Position numbers and translations under genes: made by a program. A stretch of DNA of 64,000 nt, from NCBI RefSeq assembly GCF_902806455.1, contig NZ_CADCWQ010000001.1, forward strand, positions 2,666,001 to 2,730,000, written 5' to 3'. Source of the stretch: Virgibacillus doumboii (lineage in GTDB: Bacteria > Bacillota > Bacilli > Bacillales > Amphibacillaceae). The notes under the pieces are model-generated. The model searched no databases, was not told the origin of the DNA, and saw only the letters and a program-made list of their open reading frames with translations. Below are positions 33,789 to 42,437 of the stretch, in pieces (position 1 is the first letter of the stretch; each line of letters starts with the position of its first letter).

Positions 33789-34892
33789 ATGTCAATTACA
33801 TTAACGAAAGCACCATTTAAAGCAGATCACGTCGGGAGTTTATTACGGCCTGACAATTTACACAACGCAAGAAAAGAATTCAAGGAAGGTAACCTGACTG
33901 CAGCACAATTACGTGAAGTAGAGAACAAAGAAATCGAGCGTATTGTTGATAAGCAAATCGAACTTGGCCTTGAATCCGTTACCGACGGCGAGTTCCGGCG
34001 CACATGGTTTCATCTTGACTTTTTAGAGCATTTAAATGGGATTGAAGGATTTGTACCTGAACAAGGATACCAATTTGCGGGGCAGGAAACGGAAAAGTAT
34101 GACGTACGAAACAATGGCAAAATTTCATTCAACCCTGATCATCCATTCTTACAGGATGTGAAAGATCTGATTAATATCGTCAACGGACGTGCTACGGTAA
34201 AATTCGCCATTCCAAGCCCTAATATGCTCTTTAATGATGGCATTTTAAATCCGGATATTTATCCGGACCTTGAAGCGTATGCAGATGACATTATCAAGAC
34301 ATACCAGGATGCGCTTCAGGCATTTTATGATACGGGACTCCGCTACCTTCAGTTGGATGACGTTTATATCGCAGGACTTGCCGCCGACAGTGTACCATGG
34401 AATGAGGAAGCAACAGACAGGGATTACCTGATCGACCTGGCAGTACGTGTTTTAAACGAGAGTCTCGCTGAAAAACCGGATGACCTGATTGTGTCCACCC
34501 ACTTGTGCCGCGGGAATTACCGCTCAACATGGGCATTTTCGGGCGGTTATGACCGTATTGCACCAAAGCTTTTTGCAAAAGGCAATGTGGATGGATTTTT
34601 CCTTGAATACGATGATGAACGCTCCGGAGGGTTCAATCCGCTAAAATACATTCCGGAAGACGGTCCTCGTGTTGTGCTTGGTGTGATTACATCCAAGTCA
34701 GGTGAGCTGGAAGATAAAGATGAAGTGGTTGCACGTATCAAAGGTGCGTCCGAATATGTACCACTCAATCAGCTTTGTCTCAGCCCACAATGCGGATTCG
34801 CCTCCACTCATCACGGCAATGAACTAACGGAAGAACAGCAATGGACTAAATTAAGTTTTGTTACAGAAGTCGCAAAAGAAATTTGGGAGTAA
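33789..34892 (+). CDS. MetE C-terminal-like cobalamin-independent methyltransferase (YxjG/YxjH type)
   Basis: A 367-residue protein with only the catalytic barrel of methionine synthase: FKADHVGSLLRP at the start, zinc ligands His and Cys in VSTHLCRGNYRS near residue 235 and Cys in LCLSPQCGFAST near residue 326. It resembles the B. subtilis S-box genes yxjG/yxjH, and probably transfers a methyl group to homocysteine from a donor that is not settled. The start lies behind AGAAAGAAGG. A terminator follows. Confidence 0.9.
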   Translation: MSITLTKAPFKADHVGSLLRPDNLHNARKEFKEGNLTAAQLREVENKEIERIVDKQIELGLESVTDGEFRRTWFHLDFLEHLNGIEGFVPEQGYQFAGQETEKYDVRNNGKISFNPDHPFLQDVKDLINIVNGRATVKFAIPSPNMLFNDGILNPDIYPDLEAYADDIIKTYQDALQAFYDTGLRYLQLDDVYIAGLAADSVPWNEEATDRDYLIDLAVRVLNESLAEKPDDLIVSTHLCRGNYRSTWAFSGGYDRIAPKLFAKGNVDGFFLEYDDERSGGFNPLKYIPEDGPRVVLGVITSKSGELEDKDEVVARIKGASEYVPLNQLCLSPQCGFASTHHGNELTEEQQWTKLSFVTEVAKEIWE

Positions 34893-34900
34893 TTTTATTA

Positions 34901-34940
34901 AGGCTTGCGGGATAGCTGCTAATTCCGCAAGCTTTTTTTC
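34901..34940 (+). terminator. Terminator of the S-box operon
   Basis: GGCTTGCGG pairs with CCGCAAGC around a 14-base loop, followed by TTTTTTTC. Confidence 0.8.
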
Positions 34941-34980
34941 ATCATCCTTGCTCTTCTGATGATTTTTTTTCTGATGATGT

Positions 34981-35193
34981 TTTGCTTCTCGGGTTGATAT
35001 TTTGCTTCTCGGGTTGATATTTTGCTTCTCGGGTTGATATTTTGCTTCTCGGGTTGATATTTTGCTTCTCGGGTTGATATTTTGCTTCTCGGGTTGATAT
35101 TTTGCTTCTCGGGTTGATATTTTGCTTCTCGGGTTGATATTTTGCTTCTCGGGTTGATATTTTGCTTCTCGGGTTGATATTTTGCTTCTCGGG
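34981..35193 (+). repeat. 20-bp minisatellite, 10.6 copies
   Basis: Ten exact head-to-tail copies of the unit TTTGCTTCTCGGGTTGATAT run from 34981 to 35180, with a partial unit to 35193. All copies are identical, implying recent expansion or homogenisation. Because 20 is not a multiple of three, all three minus-strand frames stay open through it and give spurious repeat peptides. Confidence 0.98.
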
Positions 35194-35219
35194 GAAGGAG
35201 TGGCACCCTTCCCCGAGAA
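35186..35219. repeat. Perfect 13-bp hairpin at the end of the minisatellite
   Basis: TTCTCGGGGAAGG (35186-35198) and CCTTCCCCGAGAA (35207-35219) flank an eight-base loop. The left arm begins inside the last partial repeat unit, which carries the same TTCTCGGG. It has no T run, so it is not a typical terminator. Confidence 0.8.
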
Positions 35220-35307
35220 AATCATCCATATTACCACCATCCCAAATCACTTTCTTTTCCCGCCATGCCTCTTTTTTGTATACTATAATAAAAGGGGGCG
35301 TTGTTCG

Positions 35308-36072
35308 ATGTGCTTAATCAATTTTCAATTAAAGGACCACCCGAATTATAAATTAATTATTGCGGCGAATCGGGATGAGTTTTACAAGCGGCCAACTAAG
35401 GAAGCGCACTTCTGGGAAGATGACCCGGAAATCCTGGCGGGGCGTGACTTGAAGCAGATGGGAACCTGGCTTGGGATAACGAAGCACGGGCGCTTCGCAG
35501 CATTGACAAACTTTCGCGATCCGGAAAAAACTACTCCGGAGCAATTATCCCGTGGTTCGATTGTCAAACAGTATTTAGCTGAAGACATATCATCCGAAGA
35601 CTTTCTTCAATCACTTAAAAGGAACAAAGAAAACTATGCCGGTTTCAATGTTATTTTCGGGAACCCAGATGAGCTTTTCCATTACAATAATATCCTGAAT
35701 GAAGCACAGAAGATCCATCAAGGCACGCACGGGCTCAGCAATCACACGTTAAACACACCGTGGCCAAAAGTAAAAAAAGGTAAGAAAAACCTCCGGGAAT
35801 ATGTAATGAGCCGGAAAGAAGTCCACCCGGATAGGCTCTTCGAAATTGTTTCCGACGCTGAAGAGGCAAATGATGAAGAACTTCCGCAAACAGGGGTCGG
35901 CCTGGAATTTGAACGGAAACTGTCACCATTGTTTATAAAAACACCTGAATACGGCACCCGGTCATCAACTGTTTTACTGGTTGACAACAACGACAATGTT
36001 ACATTTATCGAGCGGACATACAGTAATGGCGAATTTGCCGATGAAAATAAATTCACCTTTAAAATAAGCTGA
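35308..36072 (+). CDS. NRDE (TANGO2-like) family protein
   Basis: A 254-residue protein that begins MCLINFQLKDHP and contains LIIAANRDEFYKRP (the NRDE motif) and GRDLKQMGTWLGI. Cys2 is placed to act as an N-terminal nucleophile after Met removal, as proposed for this family. The ATG at 35308 follows AAAGGGGG and a TATAAT at 35284; longer frames enter the minisatellite and are rejected. Biochemical role is uncertain. Confidence 0.92.
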   Translation: MCLINFQLKDHPNYKLIIAANRDEFYKRPTKEAHFWEDDPEILAGRDLKQMGTWLGITKHGRFAALTNFRDPEKTTPEQLSRGSIVKQYLAEDISSEDFLQSLKRNKENYAGFNVIFGNPDELFHYNNILNEAQKIHQGTHGLSNHTLNTPWPKVKKGKKNLREYVMSRKEVHPDRLFEIVSDAEEANDEELPQTGVGLEFERKLSPLFIKTPEYGTRSSTVLLVDNNDNVTFIERTYSNGEFADENKFTFKIS

Positions 36073-36088
36073 ATAAATCCAATTTAAA

Positions 36089-36128
36089 GAGCTTGGCGGC
36101 TACTAAACACCACCAAGCTATTTTTTTA
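36089..36128. terminator. Terminator between convergent NRDE and MFS genes
   Basis: AGCTTGGCGG pairs with CCACCAAGCT and ends in a run of seven Ts; the minus strand also has a T-rich flank. Confidence 0.75.
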
Positions 36129-36133
36129 AATCA

Positions 36134-37564
36134 TTATTTCGACACGACATCTCCTGCGCCGGGCCGTGAATTTTTGATAAAGAAAGCCATGATAAACCCG
36201 ATAATCGCGAATACTCCTGCAACGATAAAGGATACATTAACACCATGAATTTCGCCACTTACTCCCTCTCCGGGTATTTTATTGTTTGTCATCACCGATA
36301 CAAGCAAGGCCGTTCCAACCGCTCCTGAAACCTGACGCATGGTATTGTTCATTGCCGTACCATGAGGAATCAAACTTGTAGGCAGCTGATTTAATCCCGC
36401 TGTTGTCACCGGCATCATCACCATGGCAACACCAAACATCCGTACCGCATTGACGACAGCAAGATACGTGAATGTTGTCTCAGGTGTCAAATTGGCAAAC
36501 ATAAATGTCGTAACGGTCAGGAGGAACAATCCGATAACCGCCAGCCATTTGGCACCGAATTTATCGAAAAGCCGTCCGTTAATCGGGTTCATAATCCCCA
36601 TCAAAACAGCTCCCGGCATCAGCATTAACCCTGACTCCAGCGCTGTATACCCAAGCATATTTTGCATGAACAATGGCAGTACAACAGCTGCTCCAATCAT
36701 TGCCATAAACACAATCATGCCAAGCGCAGTGGTTAACGTAAACATTGTGTATTTAAATATCCGGAACTCAAGAATCGGTTGTTCCAGTTTCAACTGTCTC
36801 CAGATAAACAACGTAAGGGATATCGCACCAACAATCATAGGAATGACAACAATATTACTCAGCCAGGTAACATTCTCGCCGCCAACTGTACTGAACCCGA
36901 ATAACAATCCGCCAAATCCTAAAGTCGATAGGATAATTGATAAAACATCAACCCTTGGGAATTTTCGTTCGGTAACATTTTTGAGAAGAAAATACGCAAC
37001 TATAGTGTCAATTATAATAACCGGTAATACTACATAAAACAGGCTTCTCCATGGAAAATGTTCCACCAGATAGCCTGATAATGTTGGCCCAATCGCTGGT
37101 GCAAAAGCGATCACCAAACCAAACATCCCCATCGCTGTCCCACGTTTTTCAATTGAAAAAATAAAAAACAGAATCGTTTGCATCAATGGCATGATAATCC
37201 CTGCACCCCCAGCCTGCAAGATTCGTCCCGCCATTAAAATAGAAAAGTTCGGTGCAACAGCACAAACCACAGTACCTACACCAAATATTCCCATTGCTGT
37301 CAGAAAAAGCCCCCGTGTCGTAAAACGTTCAATTAAAAAAGCTGTGATTGGAATCATAATACCATTCACAAGCATAAAAATGGACTGCAACCACTGAGCT
37401 GTACTCGGTGATAACTGCAAATCCCTCATAATATGCGGCAATGCCGTTGCTAATAGCGTCTGATTCAATATAGCGGCAAAAGCACCTGAAATCAGTACAA
37501 GCATAATTGGGATTTTACTAATCGTTCCCGTCGACTGTGCTGAACCCTGACTGTTCTCAACCAT
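36134..37564 (-). CDS. DHA2 family MFS multidrug exporter, second copy
   Basis: A 476-residue, 14-segment transporter very like the one at 20852-22294: both carry LSGAFLAILNQTLLATA-like or SGAFAAILNQTLLATALP starts, WLQSIFMLVNGIMIPITAF and APAIGPTLSG. It exports hydrophobic drugs by proton antiport. AAGGAT precedes the ATG. The duplicated pair probably differs in substrate or regulation; no regulator gene is adjacent. Confidence 0.93.
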   Translation of the reverse strand: MVENSQGSAQSTGTISKIPIMLVLISGAFAAILNQTLLATALPHIMRDLQLSPSTAQWLQSIFMLVNGIMIPITAFLIERFTTRGLFLTAMGIFGVGTVVCAVAPNFSILMAGRILQAGGAGIIMPLMQTILFFIFSIEKRGTAMGMFGLVIAFAPAIGPTLSGYLVEHFPWRSLFYVVLPVIIIDTIVAYFLLKNVTERKFPRVDVLSIILSTLGFGGLLFGFSTVGGENVTWLSNIVVIPMIVGAISLTLFIWRQLKLEQPILEFRIFKYTMFTLTTALGMIVFMAMIGAAVVLPLFMQNMLGYTALESGLMLMPGAVLMGIMNPINGRLFDKFGAKWLAVIGLFLLTVTTFMFANLTPETTFTYLAVVNAVRMFGVAMVMMPVTTAGLNQLPTSLIPHGTAMNNTMRQVSGAVGTALLVSVMTNNKIPGEGVSGEIHGVNVSFIVAGVFAIIGFIMAFFIKNSRPGAGDVVSK

Positions 37565-37755
37565 TATTTAATATCCTTCTTTCTGTATAAAAAAACTGCT
37601 CAAATTCACGTGCCATGGCATACTTTTTTATAAAAATTAATTATTTGTTATTACTATTGTAAAAGGTACAACATTATATACTATCACAAGTAGTTAATAA
37701 CTCAAAGAAAAATTTTTACGAATATACATTTTCCATACAAAGTCTTATGTAATCC

Positions 37756-37781
37756 GTTTTAAGAAATACGCTCGCGGGAAA
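37756..37781 (+). promoter_or_regulatory. Probable SigB-dependent promoter
   Basis: GTTTTA at 37756 is followed after 14 bases by GGGAAA at 37776, matching the SigB pattern GTTTaa-N12/15-GGGwAw. It lies about 45 bases before the start codon of a general-stress-protein-type gene, which strengthens the call. Confidence 0.7.
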
Positions 37782-37824
37782 AGAAAATTATACGGTAATC
37801 TTATTTTTCCAGGAGGTGTTGAGC

Positions 37825-38247
37825 ATGGCAAATGAAATATATGGGCCATACAAGTCTAATAAAGAGGCTGTCACCAAAGCAGAAATTTTGGAACTGAAAG
37901 GACACAAGGGCGAAAATATCACTATATTCGCCAATAAACACAATGCTAATGCGCTGGAAAACCGCACGGATATAACGATTGAAAGTGACATGTCAGTAAA
38001 TAAAACAGGAGATTCTTTTTTCGATAAAATTAAAAAAGCAGTTTTAACAGATAAACCGGATACGAACACGGATCTGCATGAGAAATTAGTTGAACATGGT
38101 ATTTCAAAAGAACAAGCAAAGACGTACAAAGAGGAAATAGAATTGGGAAATGTTTTAATTGTAGCGGATGATGAGTTGAAAATGGGCAATGATCCAACGC
38201 CTGACACCTTTAGGATGAAAGAAAAAGTTATCCAGCGCCACCATTAA
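37825..38247 (+). CDS. YflT-type general stress protein
   Basis: A 140-residue acidic soluble protein. It starts ANEIYGPYKSNKEAVTKAE, has LKGHKGENITIFANKHNA and then a second part with KLVEHGISKEQAKTYKEEIE and GNVLIVADDE. This matches the YflT heat/general stress family. ATG at 37825 is preceded by AGGAGGTG. A SigB-like promoter lies upstream, agreeing with general stress control. Confidence 0.85.
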   Translation: MANEIYGPYKSNKEAVTKAEILELKGHKGENITIFANKHNANALENRTDITIESDMSVNKTGDSFFDKIKKAVLTDKPDTNTDLHEKLVEHGISKEQAKTYKEEIELGNVLIVADDELKMGNDPTPDTFRMKEKVIQRHH

Positions 38248-38341
38248 GATTGCTGTTCGTCTTTTCCTGCATGACAGGGATTCCCTCAAACAAGCATTTA
38301 TGCATAAGTATAAATGTATGACAAAGGAGGGATTTCTGTCT

Positions 38342-38404
38342 ATGTATTATCATTACCCTGGATACTACTATGACCCTTTTCAAAAGAATTTGGGTCAAAA
38401 GTAA
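38342..38404 (+). CDS. Tyr-rich 20-aa peptide
   Basis: ATG at 38342 is preceded by AAAGGAGGG nine bases upstream, a very strong site. The peptide begins MYYHYPGYYYDPF and ends in KNLGQK; six of its first ten residues or so are Tyr or His. Its stop codon overlaps the next ATG by one base (TAATG), showing translational coupling. The composition recalls small spore-coat or surface peptides, but the family is not recognised. Confidence 0.6.
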   Translation: MYYHYPGYYYDPFQKNLGQK

Positions 38405-38577
38405 TGAATGCAGCACAAGCTTCAGATGAAGCGGAAGTGGAACGGCTAATTCATTCTCTCGGCATTACATCAGATTTGGATATCCACTACGATCCTGATG
38501 GCTTACGACTTACATTTATGTCACAGGTGGAAAACACGGACTGTTGCATATTAACAGTCTCATTACGCTGGCGTTAA
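38404..38577 (+). CDS. Small acidic protein, 57 aa, coupled to the Tyr-rich peptide
   Basis: The ATG overlaps the preceding stop codon (TAATG). The product begins NAAQASDEAEVERLIHSLGI, has an LDIHYDPDGLRLTF strand-like part and ends CCILTVSLRWR, with adjacent Cys residues. No own ribosome site is needed if coupled. It overlaps the convergent DinB pseudogene by four bases. Function unknown. Confidence 0.6.
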   Translation: MNAAQASDEAEVERLIHSLGITSDLDIHYDPDGLRLTFMSQVENTDCCILTVSLRWR

Positions 38578-39122
38578 ACTGCATCCTCGTACTTTTTTAC
38601 AAGATTAAAATGGTGTTGTTCATGGATGGCAAGCAAATGAATACACTGAACCAAATTCGGATATCCGGCTATCGGATCCGGGTAATAGATTTGCCCGGCA
38701 ACATCCTCTTCAATATTTTTGAGGTTGGACTTAAGCCTAGCTGTTTCAAGTTCAAGAAGATCTTTGATGTCCTCAAACCTCCACTTATCCGACACATTAG
38801 AAGGAGGCTTGATTAAAAACGGGGCGTTCATTGGTCTTTTTTTCTGTTGATTATATTCCTTGTAAATATCATGAATTTCTGTTTTATACGGCTTCTTTTT
38901 CCGTAGAAGGGCAACCGGAAGCATAGCCGGTACATAAACAACTGAGAATCGCCGAAACATCCTGACCATTAAAACAAGGTGGTACATTGTCTCATCAATC
39001 GACCACTTATCGGGGAGCGGCCTCTGCCAGGCAACATCAAAATTCAGACCACTGTTTTGATAAAAAAATTCACGCTGTCGTTCCAATTGTTAAAAATGAA
39101 GATTGATTTGTTCACTTTTCAT
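38574..39122 (-). pseudogene. DinB-family protein gene with an in-frame stop at codon 11
   Basis: The natural start is ATG at 39122 (behind GGTGAA), giving MKSEQINLHF, then TAA at 39090-39092, then in the same frame QLERQREFFYQNSGL and the whole DinB domain (WSIDETMYHLVLMVRMF, His in IHEQHHFNLVKKY). A single base change of GAA to TAA would explain it. A TTG at 39086 could restart translation, so a shortened protein of 170 residues may still be made. Confidence 0.75.
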
Positions 39123-39135
39123 TGCGTTCACCAGC

Positions 39136-39684
39136 CTAATAAAAATCGGTTTCTCCTATTTCTGATATGGCCTTACAGAATTTGGCCCACTTTTTCGGGA
39201 AATGGTTACTCCCGTATTTGATTTCACAGTATGTATCATATTCGATATTTGTTTGCCACGACGTTCCATCCAAAATGCCATCATGATGATATTCCTCCGC
39301 CCAGTTAACGAAATCGCATTTATACATTTCTTCAAGAAACCATTCTGCTTTTTCTTTAGTCACGGTTAGGGTCTGATCATCTTCACTGAATTCACCAAAT
39401 ACAAGCGCATTACGAACATGGCCGGTTTGCAGATTAATTTTTACCCGATTGGCGTCCATATAACCACCTGCTCGTACATCAATAACCCGAAGCCTGTCAT
39501 ATGGTTTGCGTCCCCGGTATTTCTTCCACTCATGTCCGCAGTCATTGCAATGATATTTCGCATTACCAATAGTGTACTGCCTGAATGGTGCCGGCTCCTG
39601 ATTCTTGTATTCCTGGCTGAAGTCATACGTATTTTCCGATTGGCATTTCGGGCAAATCGGCGAGACTGCCCGCTGTTCATCCAT
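39136..39684 (-). CDS. Zinc-ribbon protein of unknown function, 182 aa
   Basis: The N-terminus holds a zinc ribbon: CPKC near residue 11 and CNDC near residue 46. The rest is an acidic/aromatic domain (EKAEWFLEEMYKCDFVNWAE, then DGTSWQTNIEY) that I do not recognise. ATG at 39684 follows GGGGAG. It may be in the same transcript as the DinB pseudogene downstream. Confidence 0.7.
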   Translation of the reverse strand: MDEQRAVSPICPKCQSENTYDFSQEYKNQEPAPFRQYTIGNAKYHCNDCGHEWKKYRGRKPYDRLRVIDVRAGGYMDANRVKINLQTGHVRNALVFGEFSEDDQTLTVTKEKAEWFLEEMYKCDFVNWAEEYHHDGILDGTSWQTNIEYDTYCEIKYGSNHFPKKWAKFCKAISEIGETDFY

Positions 39685-39763
39685 GAAATCAACTCCCCGC
39701 TTCGATAGTTTTATTTTACCATGAAATGGGGCTCGTTTTTGATATAAATATAACTTTCCGAGC

Positions 39764-39885
39764 TTCGGGAGGCGAACAAATTGTGAACTTCGGCGAATTA
39801 ATTGTGAACTTCGGCCGATTCTGTGACAGCTCCGGCGAAATTCCTGTGAACTTCGGCGAAAACTGTGAACACTTCGGTGAAAAGC
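39764..39885 (+). repeat. Degenerate 21-24 bp tandem repeat (TTGTGAACTTCGGCGAA)
   Basis: Five to six diverged copies of a unit like TTGTGAACTTCGGCGAA are seen from about 39775. In one frame they read as seven-residue units (IVNFGEL, IVNFGRF, CDSSGEI, PVNFGEN, CEHFGEK), but the frame has no ribosome site, so I treat it as a minisatellite. Confidence 0.7.
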
Positions 39886-39934
39886 AAGATTTGACCGAAT
39901 TCCGTCGCCCTCCTAAGCCTCTTCCGCAGAAAAA

Positions 39935-40309
39935 CTATCCTTCAATCACACCTCTGAAAACCAAGCCCTGATCCAAATCAATTATTTTAAGTACATTTGT
40001 CTCTTTTACATAAACACTTTTATACTGCTCGTTACTATCCTGAACAGTCAAGTTAATCACACGCGTATATTCATTATTTTCTACGACTTCTATTTCGAAA
40101 TTATTAGAATCCACCTGTTCATCAAGCACTTCAAATTCCGGATGGCTCTGAACTTCAACCTGCTTATCAAGTTGATCGACTTGAGATACTTCAACCTTAG
40201 CTTTGACCGGTTCTGATTTGTTCAGTTGTGGTGCTCCTGCGTCAGTCACGGCTCCGCCTGCGTACAATAATAAAGCGCCTGTTGCCGTAGTCACAAATAG
40301 TGGTTTCAT
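39935..40309 (-). CDS. Secreted acidic protein of unknown function, 124 aa
   Basis: A Sec-type signal (LFVTTATGALLLYAGGAVTDAGA) is followed by an acidic, Val/Glu/Gln-rich mature part with VEVSQVDQLDKQVEVQSHPE. No lipobox Cys or anchor is present, so the protein is probably released. ATG at 40309 follows GAGGAGAT. Family unknown. Confidence 0.7.
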   Translation of the reverse strand: MKPLFVTTATGALLLYAGGAVTDAGAPQLNKSEPVKAKVEVSQVDQLDKQVEVQSHPEFEVLDEQVDSNNFEIEVVENNEYTRVINLTVQDSNEQYKSVYVKETNVLKIIDLDQGLVFRGVIEG

Positions 40310-40585
40310 AATATTTATCTCCTCTTTTATCTGACTACTACCATCTTAGAGGACACGGGTAAGAAGATGCTTTGAAAAAAATGAGAAATTGCTGAGAATT
40401 GGACAACAAACATGTAACAAATGTTTCGGCAGTATTTCAGAGGTCTCCTTTTCTCAATAAATTCCAATCCACACCGTAACGTGCTATCATAAGGCTATAC
40501 ATATCAAAAGACATAAAGCACAATCCTATAATTTCACCAGCGAACATACATAACGTTTTAACTTTTAATTAAAGGAGCGTTAGTT

Positions 40586-40789
40586 ATGATTATGAATTGC
40601 TTATTGTGCAGTCAAAAATTTGATGTAGATCCTGACGACCCGCAGTACAAAAAGCTGGCAAGAAAAGAAACAAAATTCTATATCTGCAAATCCTGTAATA
40701 ATGACACAAAACAAACATCAATTAACTCCAGTGGAATCGACCCGACTTCAATTGATAAACATGACCTAATTATTAAAAGACAACGATAG
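40586..40789 (+). CDS. YlaI-like (DUF2197) zinc-binding protein, 67 aa
   Basis: Two Cys pairs, CLLC near residue 5 and CKSC near residue 34, with DPDDPQYKKLARKETKFYIC between them, match the YlaI/DUF2197 family pattern. The Thr/Ser/Asp-rich tail extends beyond the usual length. AAAGGAGCG precedes the ATG. Function unknown; single-gene unit with a shared terminator. Confidence 0.78.
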   Translation: MIMNCLLCSQKFDVDPDDPQYKKLARKETKFYICKSCNNDTKQTSINSSGIDPTSIDKHDLIIKRQR

Positions 40790-40818
40790 CAAATGATAAC
40801 ATGATTTTTTTCCATTAA

Positions 40819-40862
40819 AAAAAGCGCATGATACCTCAAAAAAGGGATCATGCGCTTTTTCA
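40819..40862. terminator. Bidirectional terminator
   Basis: AAAAAGCGCATGAT and ATCATGCGCTTTTT form a 14-bp stem between convergent YlaI-like and BCCT genes, with T runs on both strands. Confidence 0.85.
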
Positions 40863-40865
40863 TTC

Positions 40866-42437
40866 TCAACTGCTCTTCTGCTGTTTATTACTTCTCCTGA
40901 TATTATTTTCCCATGCTCGATCCTCATCCATCATTTTCTTAGCGGCGTATATGGTCAGGAACTGGATAACAATAATCGGCAGTCCCATCAGTCCGGAAAG
41001 CACCTCAAGTGGTGCAAGTCCGCCAATTCGCATTAATATGAGAGCGGCCACAGTAATAACTGCCGCAACAATAATGCGCAAACTCCTGGATGGCTCTGCT
41101 TTACTCATGTTACGCGTCCCTGTGTAAGATGCGATTGTGTACGTTGTTGAATCCAGGGTCGTTGTCAGGAAAATGATTGCAACGATAATAAACACGGAAA
41201 TCGCCAACCAGGATAATGGCAATGAACTCAGGATTGCCGGTATCGCAGCCATCGAATCTTCTTTTACAATATCCAACACAGGAACTTCTCCGGTTAGATA
41301 TCTGTGAACACCAAGACCTCCCAGGACTCCTGTTGCAACCCATGAAATGAGCGTAGGTGCCAGTAAGTATGTCAAAATCATTTCTTTTATCGTTCGACCT
41401 CTTGATATTTTCGCAGCAAACACACTGTGCAGCATCGCCCAAGTAGCACTATAGGCAAACCAAAACACCGTATAGGTCTCAATATGCGTAGTACCTTTCA
41501 AATCCAATGAATTTGTATAAAGCGACAGATCCACATAATTTGATAATAAAAATCCAACACTGTCAGTAAAATAATTCAGAATGAAAATACCAGGTCCGGC
41601 TATAAGAACAAATACAGCAAACGCACCGGCAATATACATATTCCAGGTACTTAATTTTTTAATACCCTTCTCAATACCCAAATAAGCACTTATCGAAAAT
41701 AAAAACACCCAGACTATCGTTACAATCAGTGTTAAAATAAATGAAAGCTGGATATTAAATAATTCTGCTATATTATAGGTGACAATCGGTGCACCAAGCC
41801 CGAGCGTAACAGCTGCACCCGCCAAAATACTTACCAGAAAGATAACGTCCAGAACTTTACCGCCGATACCATCTGTAAACTTGTCCCCGAAAATGGTACG
41901 GCATGCTTCAGAAATGCGCATAAACGGTTTTTTACGAACATGCAAAATGTAACCCATTGCGGGTGCAGTCATAACAAAGATGGCAAAAACCTGGAAACTC
42001 CATATAAACATGCTGTATGCATTACCCCATAATAACGCCTGCGTCGAACCAGCATCAACGCCAAACGGAGGATCATTTGCCACCGCTGCCCATTGCAGCA
42101 TCCCGGTCCGCATAATCGTCGACCCGAGCCCCATTGCTATCAGAATTGATGAATACTCAAATAGCGTGAAACGTGGTTTTTCTGTCGGATTACCTAATAC
42201 GACATTCCCATACCTGGAAAATGACAGAAACAGACCAGCAGCAACCAATATAATGGCATACCATATGTATCCCCATGTGAACACTTCCACAATCTGATTA
42301 AAAATACTGTTCAGTAAACTGAGGGATTTATCCTCATATAATGAGAAAGGAATACTGATTGCTATAATGATAAGTAGAGATGGAGCAAAAATCCGGTAAT
42401 CGATTAATCCTTTTTTGCTTGATTCTTTACTGGCCAT
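40866..42437 (-). CDS. BCCT-family transporter (glycine betaine/choline/carnitine type)
   Basis: A 523-residue protein with 12 membrane segments. The substrate-site signature region is present as TYTVFWFAYSATWAMLHSVF and the MGLGSTIMRTGMLQWA stretch replaces the usual GIG-type motif. Family members take up betaine or choline with sodium or protons for osmoprotection. GGAGGT lies eleven bases before the ATG. Exact substrate uncertain because the unwound-helix Gly motif is altered. Confidence 0.88.
   Translation of the reverse strand: MASKESSKKGLIDYRIFAPSLLIIIAISIPFSLYEDKSLSLLNSIFNQIVEVFTWGYIWYAIILVAAGLFLSFSRYGNVVLGNPTEKPRFTLFEYSSILIAMGLGSTIMRTGMLQWAAVANDPPFGVDAGSTQALLWGNAYSMFIWSFQVFAIFVMTAPAMGYILHVRKKPFMRISEACRTIFGDKFTDGIGGKVLDVIFLVSILAGAAVTLGLGAPIVTYNIAELFNIQLSFILTLIVTIVWVFLFSISAYLGIEKGIKKLSTWNMYIAGAFAVFVLIAGPGIFILNYFTDSVGFLLSNYVDLSLYTNSLDLKGTTHIETYTVFWFAYSATWAMLHSVFAAKISRGRTIKEMILTYLLAPTLISWVATGVLGGLGVHRYLTGEVPVLDIVKEDSMAAIPAILSSLPLSWLAISVFIIVAIIFLTTTLDSTTYTIASYTGTRNMSKAEPSRSLRIIVAAVITVAALILMRIGGLAPLEVLSGLMGLPIIVIQFLTIYAAKKMMDEDRAWENNIRRSNKQQKSS

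Noticed and set aside
34981..35193. CRISPR array
   Set aside because: The 20-bp units are directly adjacent with no spacers and there are no cas genes.
34919..35250. Three overlapping minus-strand frames with PEKQNINPRSKISTREA-type repeats
   Set aside because: They are produced by a 20-bp exact repeat that never meets a stop in any frame; there is no ribosome site and all three frames are equally open.
39726..39971. 81-codon plus-strand frame over the GTGAACTTCGGCGAA repeats
   Set aside because: No ribosome site or promoter is present, and the tail overlaps the end of the secreted protein gene at 39935 in a non-coding-like manner.
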